Source: Xanthomonas fragariae (GTDB taxonomy: Bacteria; Pseudomonadota; Gammaproteobacteria; Xanthomonadales; Xanthomonadaceae). Taken from it: a DNA stretch of 64,000 bases. Positions 7,666-16,582 of the stretch are shown piece after piece. The stretch lies in NCBI RefSeq assembly GCF_900183975.1, contig NZ_LT853882.1:3279501-3343500 (forward strand), given 5' to 3'. Numbering within the stretch: the first letter of the stretch is position 1; every line of letters begins with the position of its first letter. Position numbers and translations under genes: made by a program. A model generated the notes under the pieces. That model was not told where the DNA came from, did not search any database, and saw only the letters and a list, made by a program, of their open reading frames with translations.

Positions 7666-9828
7666 ATGCCTGTCTCTGCCACCACCCTGCTCTCCCGCCG
7701 CGCGCTCGCGCTGGCGCTGTGCTGCGCCACTCCTGCGTTTGCCCAGCAGCAACCCGATGCCGATGCGGTGGAACTGGATGCGGTCAATGTGCGTGGCGAG
7801 CGCAGCGATGCCAACACGGCTTTGACTGGATTTGGCGCAACGCGCCTGCTGGATGCGCCCGCCTCGATTGCCGTCATCGATCGACAGCAATTGCTCGACC
7901 GTCAAGCGCGCGTGCTCAGCGAGGTGCTGCGTGCGGATGCGTCAGCGGGCGATGCGTACGCGCCGATCGGCTATTACGAAAATTTCGTGGTGCGCGGGTA
8001 CTCGCTCAATGCCGCCAATAGCTATCGCATCAATGGCATGAGCGCGGTGGGTGAGCAATCGATCGCGCTGGAAAACAAGCAGCAAGTGCAGATCCTCAAA
8101 GGCTTGGCCGGGCTGCAGTCCGGCGTCAACGAGCCGGCCGGATTGATCGACTACCGCGCCAAGCGGCCCGAGCATGTGCGCAGCGTGATTCTGGGCACCG
8201 ACGCGCAAGGCGCGCGCTATGCCGCCGCCGATCTGGGCGACTGGTTCGGTGCCGGGCGCACGCTGGGCCTGCGCGTCAACGCCGCGCGCGAAGACATCAA
8301 CAGCTACGTCGACCACGCCGATGGCTATCGCAATTTCCTCTCCCTGGCAGGCGACTGGAAGATCACGCCGCACTCGCTGCTGCAGCTAGACGTGGACTAC
8401 CAGCATCGGCAACAACGCTCGGTGCCTGGTTATCAATTGCTGGGCGGCACACAGGTTCCGCGCGATATCGATGTGCATCGCCTGCTCGGCTATCAGCCTT
8501 GGTCGCGGCCGTTGGAGATGGATTCGATCAACGCGCAGCTGCGTTACGCCTACCAATTCAACGACGACTGGCATGCCACCGCCGACGCCTCGCGTAGCCG
8601 TTCGGTGATCAACGACTTCTCTGCGTTTGCGTGGGGTTGTTATGGCGCGACGAGTTGCGCTGACATCGCCACACCCAACTTTTTCAGCGCGCAGGGCGAG
8701 TACGACGTCTACGACTACCGCAGCCCCGACGACACCCGCGTGCACGATCAAGTGCGCGCCACGCTGGAAGGCCATGTGGTCACCGGCGCGCTGGCGCATC
8801 ACCTGAGCATCGGCGGCGATTGGCTACGCCGCACTATCGACCGTTTCGGCTCGGTCAACGCATTCGTCGGCAGCGGCAGGATCGACCGCGACCCGGAGGT
8901 GTTCGCGCAAACCGACGTCGCACTGGAGCCGAAACAACGCCGTCTGGACAGCCGTCAGCGCGCCTTGGTGTTGGCCGACCGCATTGGCTTGGGGTCGCAA
9001 TGGGAGGTGTCGCTGGGCGCACGCTATGTACGCCTGGACGAGCGTGCGTTCGATCGCGATGGCGTGCTGGAACGTCGCACGCGCAAGAACGCCGTGCTGC
9101 CGCAGGCCGCGCTGCTGTTCAAACCGCAACAGCAGACGTCGGTGTATGCCAGCTACGCCAAGAGCCTGGCCGCTGGCGGCACCGCACCGTGGTTTGCCGA
9201 CAACGCCGACGCGATCCTGCCACCTACCCACGCGTATCAGCTGGAAACCGGCGCAAAAATCGAGCTGGATGGCCTGCGTCTGGGCGCGGCGTTGTTCGAC
9301 ATCCGCCAGGCCTACCAGTTCACTCAACCGCAGGCCGATGGTGGCTTGCTTTATGTGCAGCAAGGCCGCCTGCATGACCGTGGTCTGGAGCTGTCTGCCG
9401 ATGGCGCAGCGACCGAACAGCTCCGCATTTTCGCCAGCGTCGCGGCGATCCGCGCACGCGCCGAAGACACCGACATTGCCGAGTATGAAGGCCACCAGGC
9501 GATCAACGTGCCCAAGTTGCGCGCCAGCGTGCAGGCCGATTACAACCTGCCCGGTGTCGATGGCTTGGCGCTGTTGGCCGGCGTGCAGTACAGTGGGCGC
9601 AAGTACGCCGACCAACGCGGCAATGCCAGCGTGCCGGCGTATACGGTGGCCAACCTGGGCGCGCGTTATGCCACTGCACCGGGCGGTCTTGCGACCACCT
9701 GGCGCTTGAACGTGGACAACATCTTCGACCAACGCTACTGGCGCGATGCCGGCCAATACCTGGGCGATGCGTACCTGTTCCCCGGCGCGCCGCGTACGGC
9801 GCGTTTGACGGTGCAAGTGGATTTCTGA
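7666..9828 (+). CDS. TonB-dependent outer membrane receptor (siderophore-receptor subfamily)
   Basis: A 720-residue outer membrane receptor. The ATG at 7666 follows a GGAG ribosome-binding site by 8 bases and gives a signal peptide (MPVSATTLLSRRALALAL, cut after PAFA). A plug domain follows (ELDAVNVRG, LDAPASIAVIDRQQL, VVRGYSLN, QVQILKGLAGLQSGVNEPAG), then a long beta-barrel with the TonB-receptor ending (NVDNIFDQRYWRDAG ... PGAPRTARLTVQVDF, terminal Phe). Subfamily signatures resemble siderophore receptors, but no siderophore or iron-uptake genes adjoin it. The neighbours are a kinase and a PnuC-family transporter, so the cargo is more likely a small vitamin-like molecule. No Fur-box was recognised upstream. 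Confidence 0.88.
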   Translation: MPVSATTLLSRRALALALCCATPAFAQQQPDADAVELDAVNVRGERSDANTALTGFGATRLLDAPASIAVIDRQQLLDRQARVLSEVLRADASAGDAYAPIGYYENFVVRGYSLNAANSYRINGMSAVGEQSIALENKQQVQILKGLAGLQSGVNEPAGLIDYRAKRPEHVRSVILGTDAQGARYAAADLGDWFGAGRTLGLRVNAAREDINSYVDHADGYRNFLSLAGDWKITPHSLLQLDVDYQHRQQRSVPGYQLLGGTQVPRDIDVHRLLGYQPWSRPLEMDSINAQLRYAYQFNDDWHATADASRSRSVINDFSAFAWGCYGATSCADIATPNFFSAQGEYDVYDYRSPDDTRVHDQVRATLEGHVVTGALAHHLSIGGDWLRRTIDRFGSVNAFVGSGRIDRDPEVFAQTDVALEPKQRRLDSRQRALVLADRIGLGSQWEVSLGARYVRLDERAFDRDGVLERRTRKNAVLPQAALLFKPQQQTSVYASYAKSLAAGGTAPWFADNADAILPPTHAYQLETGAKIELDGLRLGAALFDIRQAYQFTQPQADGGLLYVQQGRLHDRGLELSADGAATEQLRIFASVAAIRARAEDTDIAEYEGHQAINVPKLRASVQADYNLPGVDGLALLAGVQYSGRKYADQRGNASVPAYTVANLGARYATAPGGLATTWRLNVDNIFDQRYWRDAGQYLGDAYLFPGAPRTARLTVQVDF

Positions 9829-9875
9829 CCCCTGCGCCTACCGCTCGTTTCCAGCACTTTCCCTCCAGGCATTCC

Positions 9876-10466
9876 ATGTCACTGCTCGAATCCATCGCCG
9901 TCGTGATCAACCTGCTTGGCGTGTGGCTGACTGCGCGGCGTATTTACTGGTGCTGGCCGGTCGGTATCGTGGCGGTGGCGCTGTATGCCTGGCTGTTCTA
10001 TCGGTGGAAGCTGTACTCGGATATGCTGTTGCAAGGCGTCTACGTGCTGACCCAGCTCTACGGCTGGTGGCACTGGCAACCTGGGACAGCTGCAGACGGC
10101 ACAGCTGCAGACATGCGAATTCGCCCGTTGCCGATACCACGCGCTGAGCTCTGGGTCTGGCTATGTATCGGCGCTGCGTTTGCCGCCGCACTCGGGACCT
10201 ACATGCATCACCGCACCGACGCGGCGCTGCCGTGGCTAGATGCGGCGTTAGCCAGCTTCAGCCTGGTAGCCAGCGTGTGGGCTGCGCGCAAACGCATCGC
10301 CAATTGGGTGCTGTGGATCGTGCTCGATTGCATTTACGTGGGCGTGTTCGCCAGCAAGGGCCTGTATCCCACCGCCCTGCTCTACGCGGGCTTCGTGCTG
10401 CTGGCAGTGTATGGATGGCGCAGCTGGAAGACCCGACAGAACCGGAACCTGGCGGGTGCCAGCTGA
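9876..10466 (+). CDS. PnuC-family inner membrane vitamin transporter
   Basis: A 196-residue, highly hydrophobic protein with about seven membrane segments. It shows PnuC features: an aromatic-rich YRWKLYSDMLLQGVYVLTQL stretch, the LYGWWHW motif, and a C-terminal VLWIVLDCIYVGVFASKGLY ... YGWRSWK. PnuC-type proteins are energy-independent facilitators for nicotinamide riboside, thiamine (PnuT) or riboflavin (PnuX), and rely on phosphorylation inside the cell to trap the substrate. Here a TonB receptor gene lies 47 bases upstream and an APH-type kinase heads the cluster, giving a complete two-membrane route. Sequence alone does not tell me which vitamin. Confidence 0.85.
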   Translation: MSLLESIAVVINLLGVWLTARRIYWCWPVGIVAVALYAWLFYRWKLYSDMLLQGVYVLTQLYGWWHWQPGTAADGTAADMRIRPLPIPRAELWVWLCIGAAFAAALGTYMHHRTDAALPWLDAALASFSLVASVWAARKRIANWVLWIVLDCIYVGVFASKGLYPTALLYAGFVLLAVYGWRSWKTRQNRNLAGAS

Positions 10467-10572
10467 GCCAGGCGCTGTTTGCGCACGCGTTCTTCTTTAC
10501 CATCGCCCCCATGCACCTCTTTGCCCTCACTGCCTCGTCCATCGTTCGCGTCGTGCGTCGGCGGTTGTCGGC

Positions 10573-11310
10573 ATGAGCGTCTCGCGCCAACACGCCATCA
10601 CCGAAGTGATTTCCGCGCAGATCGCCGCTGGCGAATGGGGTCCGGACCAACGCCTGCCGGTGGAACGCGCGCTTGCCGAGCGTTTCGGGTGCACCCGCAT
10701 CACCTTGCGCGAGGCCTTGCAGCTGCTGGAAGCCGAAGGCCGTATCTACCGCGAGAACCGCCGCGGCTGGTTCGTCAGCGCACCGCGCGTGCGCTACGAC
10801 CCCACCAGCATCGCCGGTTTCATGCAGTACGTAGCCGCACAGGGACGTAAGCCACGCACCGAATTATTGAGCGCTACCCGGCAACCTGCGGGCGCTGCCT
10901 ACGCTGCGGCGTTGCGATTGGATAGCCCGCATCAAAACGTGTTCGTCTTGCAACGTCGGCGCTGGATCGATCGTCGCTCAGTCTTGCTGGAAACCAACGT
11001 GGTGCTCGCGGCGTGGGCGCCGGGCCTGCTCGAACACGATCTGGCTGGGTCGCTGTCGAGCGTGTTCAACCAGAAACTCGGGTTGTTCCTGAGCCGCGCG
11101 AAGGTGTCGATGCATCCGGCCGGGCTGGATGCCGCGCAAGCCATGCTGCTGCAATCTACCCCCGGCACGCCATGCTTCCGTCTGCAGCGGATCAGCTTTG
11201 CCGAAGACGGCCGCGCCGTGGAGCTGGATATCGAATCCTGGCGTCACGATGCGCTAGAGGTAGTGGTGCGGACCGAGGCGCCGACGCGCGCGGCGTCGCA
11301 GAGCCGCTGA
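10573..11310 (+). CDS. GntR-family regulator with UTRA ligand-binding domain
   Basis: A 245-residue HutC-type regulator. Residues 1-70 form the winged helix-turn-helix (ITEVISAQIAAGEWGPDQRLPVERALAERFGCTRITLREALQLLEAEGRI). The rest is a UTRA domain (YVAAQGRKPRTELL, VFVLQRRRWIDRRSVLLETNVV, PCFRLQRISFAEDGRAVELDIESWRHD). The ATG at 10573 gives MSVSRQHAITEV. It lies 106 bases downstream of the PnuC-family gene on the same strand. UTRA regulators usually sense the pathway substrate or its phosphorylated form, so this protein probably controls the kinase-receptor-transporter genes through the TGGTCTATACCA site at 6420-6431. Confidence 0.9.
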   Translation: MSVSRQHAITEVISAQIAAGEWGPDQRLPVERALAERFGCTRITLREALQLLEAEGRIYRENRRGWFVSAPRVRYDPTSIAGFMQYVAAQGRKPRTELLSATRQPAGAAYAAALRLDSPHQNVFVLQRRRWIDRRSVLLETNVVLAAWAPGLLEHDLAGSLSSVFNQKLGLFLSRAKVSMHPAGLDAAQAMLLQSTPGTPCFRLQRISFAEDGRAVELDIESWRHDALEVVVRTEAPTRAASQSR

Positions 11311-11540
11311 CAAACGACTGCGCGGCGATCAGGCGAGCGCTGCTGTGCCCGGAGCGGTAAAGCACCGCGCATGCGCTGCGGCGTTGAGCGCGGCGCCCCA
11401 TGAACCTCTGGACCACTCACCACGTGGCGAGTGAGCTTAGAATTTTGCTCAAACGCGACGTTCGTACATGCTGAAAATCAGGCATTTACGCATCCTCAGT
11501 TGTTGATCGAAAGCGCTTGGAAACGTTGTCCAGAGCTTCC

Positions 11541-12425
11541 CTAACCGAACAAGGCCCGCTGCGGATCCGGCGGCGGCAGCTCGGCCAGCAATTGCGCCAG
11601 ATGATCGCGCTGCGCACGCAGCGGGTCGTGCATCAGGAACTTGGCAAGGCGCGCATGCCAGGCCGGCCAACGGGTAGCCAGCGCATCCATGTCGCCATCG
11701 GCAGGCTGGCCTTCGCGTGGCGAGGCAACAAAGGCGGTGTCGCAGAGGACATTTCGCCACCCCAGCCCGCCCATACGCAGACTCAGATCGACCAATGCGG
11801 CGTGCCACGAGCCATAACTGCTGGCATCCAGACCACCGGCCTTGCGCCGGGCACTGCCGCGTAGCAATACCGCGTGACCGATCGCCGATGGCAGCTCCGG
11901 ATGCAGCGGCGCCATTGCCGCACATGCGGCTGCGAGCCGCTCCGGCGCGTCGGGCATCGGATTGAGTTCGCCCAGCCGCGGCCAGGCGCAGGCTTCGCCC
12001 ATATTGCTCCACGGCGTGGCAGTGGCAATCGCGGCATCGCGCGCAAAGCACGCGTCGAGTTGGCTCAACCAGCCCGGCAACGGGCAGGCATCCGCACCCA
12101 GCACCACTACGTCGGCATCGCCGCACGCACCGAGCATTTCGTCCAGATGCGCCACTTCGCCGAGCATGCGTTGGCGACGTGTGTGATGCGCCTGCAGCTG
12201 CGTGCGCGCCAGCCAGTGTTCGATGATGGCGCGACCGCGCGGGCCGGCCTGTGCGTCGTCGGCCAACCACACCCGCGTGCCTGCGGGTGTGGCTGCATCC
12301 AATGCGGCCAGACAGGCATCCAGTGCCTCGTCGTCGGTGCCAACCGGCACCAGCACGACGGGCAAGTTTATTTCCGTAACCAGTTTTGCAACACCTTGGA
12401 CATAAGCATCGACCCTACTAGCCAA
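11541..12425 (-). CDS. Glycosyltransferase family 2-like protein, uncertain start
   Basis: The 294-residue open frame begins at a TTG. Recognisable GT-A features are VVLVPVGTDDEALDACLAALDA (the usual first strand and helix), VWLADDAQAGPRG, a DEMLGACGDADVVVLGADACPLPGWL core with the DAC metal/donor region, and a later GRNVLCDTAFVASP-type segment (here GWRNVLCDTAF). The first 24 residues are AT-richer than the rest and unlike the family N-terminus. The gene may therefore begin internally at a GTG near 12363-12345, or its 5' end may have been replaced by the AT-rich segment upstream. The acceptor is unknown. No close partners are visible. Confidence 0.6.
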   Translation of the reverse strand: MASRVDAYVQGVAKLVTEINLPVVLVPVGTDDEALDACLAALDAATPAGTRVWLADDAQAGPRGRAIIEHWLARTQLQAHHTRRQRMLGEVAHLDEMLGACGDADVVVLGADACPLPGWLSQLDACFARDAAIATATPWSNMGEACAWPRLGELNPMPDAPERLAAACAAMAPLHPELPSAIGHAVLLRGSARRKAGGLDASSYGSWHAALVDLSLRMGGLGWRNVLCDTAFVASPREGQPADGDMDALATRWPAWHARLAKFLMHDPLRAQRDHLAQLLAELPPPDPQRALFG

Positions 12426-12847
12426 TCATCTAACATAACCATTATATAGATAAAACTCAGATGGAACGACTGCGAGCTCACCAATACTATTGACGTAACT
12501 AGAGATATAGCCAGAGAAAGTGAGTTCAACCTAACTTATCGGCATATTTTGAAAAATCAGCACCTGCTTGGCCTGATGCAACGCTCCATACCCAACGGCT
12601 AACAGGCCTGCCGAAGCTTCCGTTCACAACTTGGCAGAACGCATTAAAACGAGAAAATCATGCATATGCAAGCTATAAATGACGAATATACCTTCTTGCA
12701 CATGGCACCACCCTCACAAGAAATAGTCGGATTATAAAAAATCTTAAATTCCAATTAAAGCACACTACGCTACCGTGCCACTCCCATCGAGAGGAGTGGG
12801 AAAATGAAAATAGTCACACATTTTTTAATTAATCATAATGAGCCAAA
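12426..12847. other. AT-rich intergenic segment with a small hairpin
   Basis: About 420 bases that are clearly more AT-rich than the neighbouring genes, with no gene of recognisable family. At 12778-12799 a 7-bp stem (CCACTCC with GGAGTGG) could be a weak 3' structure for xpsD, but neither strand shows a strong U-tract directly after it. The low GC suggests foreign or eroded DNA. Confidence 0.4.
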
Positions 12848-15142
12848 TCACTTACCAATTGACTTTTTAATGGGCGCCATCGATTCAAACCGCCGACCAT
12901 ATTCATCTGTCAGATTTCGTGCCTCTAGCGGATTTCGGACGATGCTGGGCGTCAATAAAACGATTACTTCGCTGCGCCTCTTACTTTGATTCTTTAGCCC
13001 AAACAAAGAACCTACAACTGGAAGCTTACTTAGAAACGGAACACCGTCTGAACCGTCGCCGGTGCTGTCTTCAATAAGGCCAGCCAGCATGATCGTGTCG
13101 CCACTTTGAATTGCTGCCTCCGTCTTAATACGGCGAGTATTTATGTCCACATTACAGGCAACCGCGTTGACCGTCGTCGTTGCGGACGTGCAAGCAGCTG
13201 GTCTATCACTTGGACTGCTTACTTCCTGCACGATATCCAGGAACACCATGCCGTCTTTAGTAACGCGTGGACGCACCTTTAAGATGACCCCAGTATCAAT
13301 ATACTGCACCGAGGAATAGCTGCTATCGCTACCTAAGCCAGTATTGATAGATGTGGAGTTGATCGGGATGCGCGACCCCACATTTAATGTCGCCTCTGCG
13401 TTGTTACGCACGAATACCGACGGTGTTTGTAGCAAGCGCACATTGCTCACATGATCCAGAGCGGTGATGATCGCAGCGGCGTTCTTGCCTAGGAAGCTCC
13501 AGGCAAGCCCTCCGCTGCCCACTTTGCCAGCGATATCACCCCAGATGTTGCGACCCGCGGCGCTAGCCAACCCAGCTCCCCCATCAAAGCCAGGCCCATT
13601 ACTCGTCGAATCAGTTGCAGCATTGACCGCATTTTCAAAGTACCAGTTCACGCCATACTCAAGCTCACCACTCAAATTCACCTCAGCCACCTGCGCTTCG
13701 ATATGCACCTGCATCGGCATCACATCGAGCTTTTCAATGACGTCGCGAATCGAATTCCACGACTGCGGCGTGGAGCGCACCAGCAAGGTATTGGTTTCAG
13801 CCACTGCCGATACGCCGACCTTGTCGCCTTCCACTTCCAGCGTTACCGCGCCATTGCCATTGCTGCGCGGCGAGAGCTGCAGGCTGCCGTTGCCCAAGCC
13901 TCCACTGCTGCCGCTGCCACTGCCACTGCCGCTACTGCCACCTAACGAGCTGCCATCGCTGCTCTCGCCGAGGCTGCCGCCAGTCATGCCCGAGCTGCCG
14001 CCCATGCTGCTGTCGCGATTGCCCATTGCTCCACCCAGCACGCTGGTTTCCGACCCCGGTGCCAGCGAGGCATTGGAGTCGTTGCCATTGCCACGCCCGC
14101 CGAACACTTCCGACAAGCGATCGGCCAGCTCCTTGGCCTTGATGTACTTCAACTCGTACGAGAACAAACGCACGCCGCCGCCGGCGCTATCGATGCGGTC
14201 CAGCCACTGCTGGATCTGGTCCAGATAGCGTGGCTGCGGGGTGATCACCAGCACTGCGTTGGCGTTTTCCAGCGGCATGAAACGGAACATGCCGGCGCTG
14301 GGCGTCTTGCTCTGTTCGCCGAAGACTTTGTCCAGATCGGCTGCGACTTTCTCGGCCTTGCCGGACTGGATCGGAAACACGCCCACCGACATGCCCGACA
14401 ACCAATCCACGTCGAAGATCTGCACCGTGCGCAGGTAGTTTTCCAACTCGGCGCGGGTGCCGCCCAGGGTGATCACGTTGCGCGCGGGGTCGGTGCCGAC
14501 GATAGCGTTGGGCCGCGCGTAGGGCTCCAAGACCTTCTTCATTTCGCTGGCGGAAATGAACTTCAACGGCACCACGCGCACTTCAAAACCGCGGGCGGCC
14601 GACGGCGATGCGTTGCTGGGCGCGACGGTGCCGGCCAGCGCCTGGTCGGCCGGCACGATGTTGTAGCGGCCACCGTTGAACACCATGCGCGCGTTGTTCC
14701 AGCCCAGTACCATTTCCAGCAGGTTCAAGGCCTGCGCCGGCGACACCGGCTTGGGCGTGGCCAGAGTCACGGTGCCTTGCACGCCGGGGGCGATGACGTA
14801 GTTCTGGCCGAGCATGTCGCCCAGGATCGCCTTGACCACGGCCTGCACCGATTCGCCTTCGAAATTGAAGGTGGCGCTGCCGCTACTGGCCATGCCGAGC
14901 GTGGGCGACGGTGCGGCAGCCGCGCTCTGGTTGATCATGGTGCCGCTGCCGCGACGGATCACCGGGCTGGGCTTGGCGCTGGTGTTGCCGTCCGTGCGCT
15001 GCTCGGCAGTGCTCTGGGTGGCGCCGGCAGCGCCGACGTGCGGGTCCAGGCGCGCGTCGCGGCGCACCTCCGGCGGTGGAGTGGTGGCGCAACCGGCCAG
15101 CAGGCCAATCAGCAGGGACACGGGAAACAGGCGCGGGGTCAT
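12848..15142 (-). CDS. xpsD: Type II secretion outer membrane secretin
   Basis: A 764-residue GspD secretin, the outer membrane channel of the Xps system. The N-terminus is a lipoprotein signal (MTPRLFPVSLLIGLLAGC, Cys at 18). N0-N3 domains follow (FNFEGESVQAVVKAILGDML, VRVVPLKFISASEMKKVLEPY, YELKYIKAKELADRLSEVFGG), with a Gly/Ser-rich insert around 370-440, then the secretin core (VGSRIPINSTSINTGLG, IDTGVILKVRPRVTKDGMV, GDTIMLAGLIEDS, SEVIVLLTPSIV). The ATG at 15142 fits the lipobox; a GTG at 15154 overlaps the xpsN stop. It is the last gene of xpsEFGHIJKLMND. The position of the secretin gene at the 3' end is a Xanthomonas feature. Confidence 0.95.
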   Translation of the reverse strand: MTPRLFPVSLLIGLLAGCATTPPPEVRRDARLDPHVGAAGATQSTAEQRTDGNTSAKPSPVIRRGSGTMINQSAAAAPSPTLGMASSGSATFNFEGESVQAVVKAILGDMLGQNYVIAPGVQGTVTLATPKPVSPAQALNLLEMVLGWNNARMVFNGGRYNIVPADQALAGTVAPSNASPSAARGFEVRVVPLKFISASEMKKVLEPYARPNAIVGTDPARNVITLGGTRAELENYLRTVQIFDVDWLSGMSVGVFPIQSGKAEKVAADLDKVFGEQSKTPSAGMFRFMPLENANAVLVITPQPRYLDQIQQWLDRIDSAGGGVRLFSYELKYIKAKELADRLSEVFGGRGNGNDSNASLAPGSETSVLGGAMGNRDSSMGGSSGMTGGSLGESSDGSSLGGSSGSGSGSGSSGGLGNGSLQLSPRSNGNGAVTLEVEGDKVGVSAVAETNTLLVRSTPQSWNSIRDVIEKLDVMPMQVHIEAQVAEVNLSGELEYGVNWYFENAVNAATDSTSNGPGFDGGAGLASAAGRNIWGDIAGKVGSGGLAWSFLGKNAAAIITALDHVSNVRLLQTPSVFVRNNAEATLNVGSRIPINSTSINTGLGSDSSYSSVQYIDTGVILKVRPRVTKDGMVFLDIVQEVSSPSDRPAACTSATTTVNAVACNVDINTRRIKTEAAIQSGDTIMLAGLIEDSTGDGSDGVPFLSKLPVVGSLFGLKNQSKRRSEVIVLLTPSIVRNPLEARNLTDEYGRRFESMAPIKKSIGK

Positions 15143-15150
15143 GCATTCAC

Positions 15151-15939
15151 TCACTGGGTCTGACCGGGGGTAGAGCCGCTCTGGCGCTGCTGTTGCAGCT
15201 GGCGGCGTCGGGCTTCGATGCGTTCGCGGATGGCACGCATCTGATCGTCGGAGGGGCGTGGAGCTTCCTGGGCGCCGTCGCTGCGCTGCGGCGGCACCGT
15301 CGGCGCTGCCTGCCCATCGAGCTGCTGTGGCGGCGCGGCGGGCTGGGTCTGCGGCGGCGGCACCAGCGCAGCGGCAGCGTCGGCCGGCGGTGGCGGTGGG
15401 GTGGCGCCGGGGGCGCCGGGAGCGACCGCATTGGCGGTCGGCGGTTGTCCGCCCTGGCCGTTGAACACCTGCAGCTCCAGTGTCTGAGTGCCGCCAGGGC
15501 CTTCGATGGTTGCGCTGCGCGGCTGCAGCGCGAGCAACCGCCAGCCCTTGACCGCCTCGCCGCCCAGTTGTACACGCACCGAGTCCTGCGGGTCCAGGGT
15601 CAGCGTAGCCATCTTGAAGTTGGGTGTGAGCAGCACGCCGGTCAGGCGTACCGTCGATACGGCGCTGCTGGCATCGTTGCCGGACAGGAAGAACGGATGC
15701 GGCAGGCGGTCTTCGGCGAAGGCCGGATGCGCGGCGATTTCAGAATACTTCTCGAACGCTCCCAAACGTTCCGGTGCCGGTGCCGACAGCGTGGGCAGAC
15801 GCTGCACCAGTGCCGGGTCGTCGGGCAGCAGCTCGACGCGCTTGCCCAGACCGGCGACGGCCAGCACGCACACCAGCAACGCCCAGCCGACCACAGTTGC
15901 CAACAACCAGGTGCGCAGGCCGATCATGTCAAGGCGCAT
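15151..15939 (-). CDS. xpsN: Type II secretion protein XpsN (GspC-like inner membrane component)
   Basis: A 262-residue protein with one N-terminal membrane segment (TWLLATVVGWALLVCVLAVAG). A periplasmic HR-like domain follows (STVRLTGVLLTPNFKMATLTL, SVRVQLGGEAVKGWRLLAL). The C-terminal half is Pro/Ala/Gln-rich, probably flexible, ending in a basic helix. XpsN couples the inner membrane platform (XpsL/M) to the secretin XpsD. It overlaps xpsM by 11 bases and its stop lies 8 bases before the xpsD ATG, so these genes are cotranslated. Confidence 0.9.
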   Translation of the reverse strand: MRLDMIGLRTWLLATVVGWALLVCVLAVAGLGKRVELLPDDPALVQRLPTLSAPAPERLGAFEKYSEIAAHPAFAEDRLPHPFFLSGNDASSAVSTVRLTGVLLTPNFKMATLTLDPQDSVRVQLGGEAVKGWRLLALQPRSATIEGPGGTQTLELQVFNGQGGQPPTANAVAPGAPGATPPPPPADAAAALVPPPQTQPAAPPQQLDGQAAPTVPPQRSDGAQEAPRPSDDQMRAIRERIEARRRQLQQQRQSGSTPGQTQ

Positions 15940-16582
15940 TGCTGGCCTCCGCGGCGGCAGGAGCAGCGGGCGCGGCGTCGGTGTTCAGCGGTGCGGCACT
16001 GGCGCCCGGCCGCAGATAACCTGCCAGTTCGAAGGCGATGTCCAGGCCGTTGCCGCTTTCGTTGGGCGAGAGTTGGTAGCGCTGGGCCATCACGTTGAGG
16101 TTGTCCACGAACAGCCGCGGCGTGCCGTTTTCCAGGCTGTACAACACCGAGGCTAATTCCGGCGTGCCGCAGCGCAAACGCACCTGTACCGCGACGCGGG
16201 TGAAGCGGTCCTTGCTTTCCGGCTGCAACGGCGAGCGGTTGCTGATGGCGCAGCTGCGGTTGCCGGGACTGCCCTCCACCACCGCGCGCTCCAGACGCTG
16301 CACCAAACCTGCCGAAGCCAGTTCGGCGGACGTTTCCGGCAAAAAACCTGGGCGGCTTTCCAATGTCTGGCGCGCCTGGCGCAGCCTTTGGCTGACCTGC
16401 GGGGCCTGCTGCAACTGCACGCGCACGCGCAACTCGCGCTCGCGCAGCGATTGAAGATCGTCCTGCACCGCAATCATCGGTTGGGTAAACCACGGGTGCA
16501 CCAGCACCAGATAGGCCACACCGGTCACCAGCAACAACAGGCCCAAAGCGATCCAGCGATCACGCTTAACGCTGCGTGGCAT
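15929..16582 (-). CDS. xpsM: Type II secretion protein GspM
   Basis: A 217-residue bitopic inner membrane protein. A short cytoplasmic start ([10 protein letters not shown]) precedes a membrane helix (IALGLLLLVTGVAYLVLVHPW), then a coiled-coil stretch (LQSLRERELRVRVQLQQ) and a ferredoxin-like periplasmic domain (RVAVQVRLRCGTPELASVLYSLENGTPRLFVDNLNV). GspM stabilises GspL in the assembly platform. It overlaps xpsL by 17 bases and xpsN by 11. Confidence 0.92.
   Translation of the reverse strand: MPRSVKRDRWIALGLLLLVTGVAYLVLVHPWFTQPMIAVQDDLQSLRERELRVRVQLQQAPQVSQRLRQARQTLESRPGFLPETSAELASAGLVQRLERAVVEGSPGNRSCAISNRSPLQPESKDRFTRVAVQVRLRCGTPELASVLYSLENGTPRLFVDNLNVMAQRYQLSPNESGNGLDIAFELAGYLRPGASAAPLNTDAAPAAPAAAEASNAP

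Noticed and set aside
12804..12989. Short ATG frame starting MKIVTHFLINHNEP
   Set aside because: Most of it is opposite the 3' end of xpsD, and the AT-rich composition produces chance frames.
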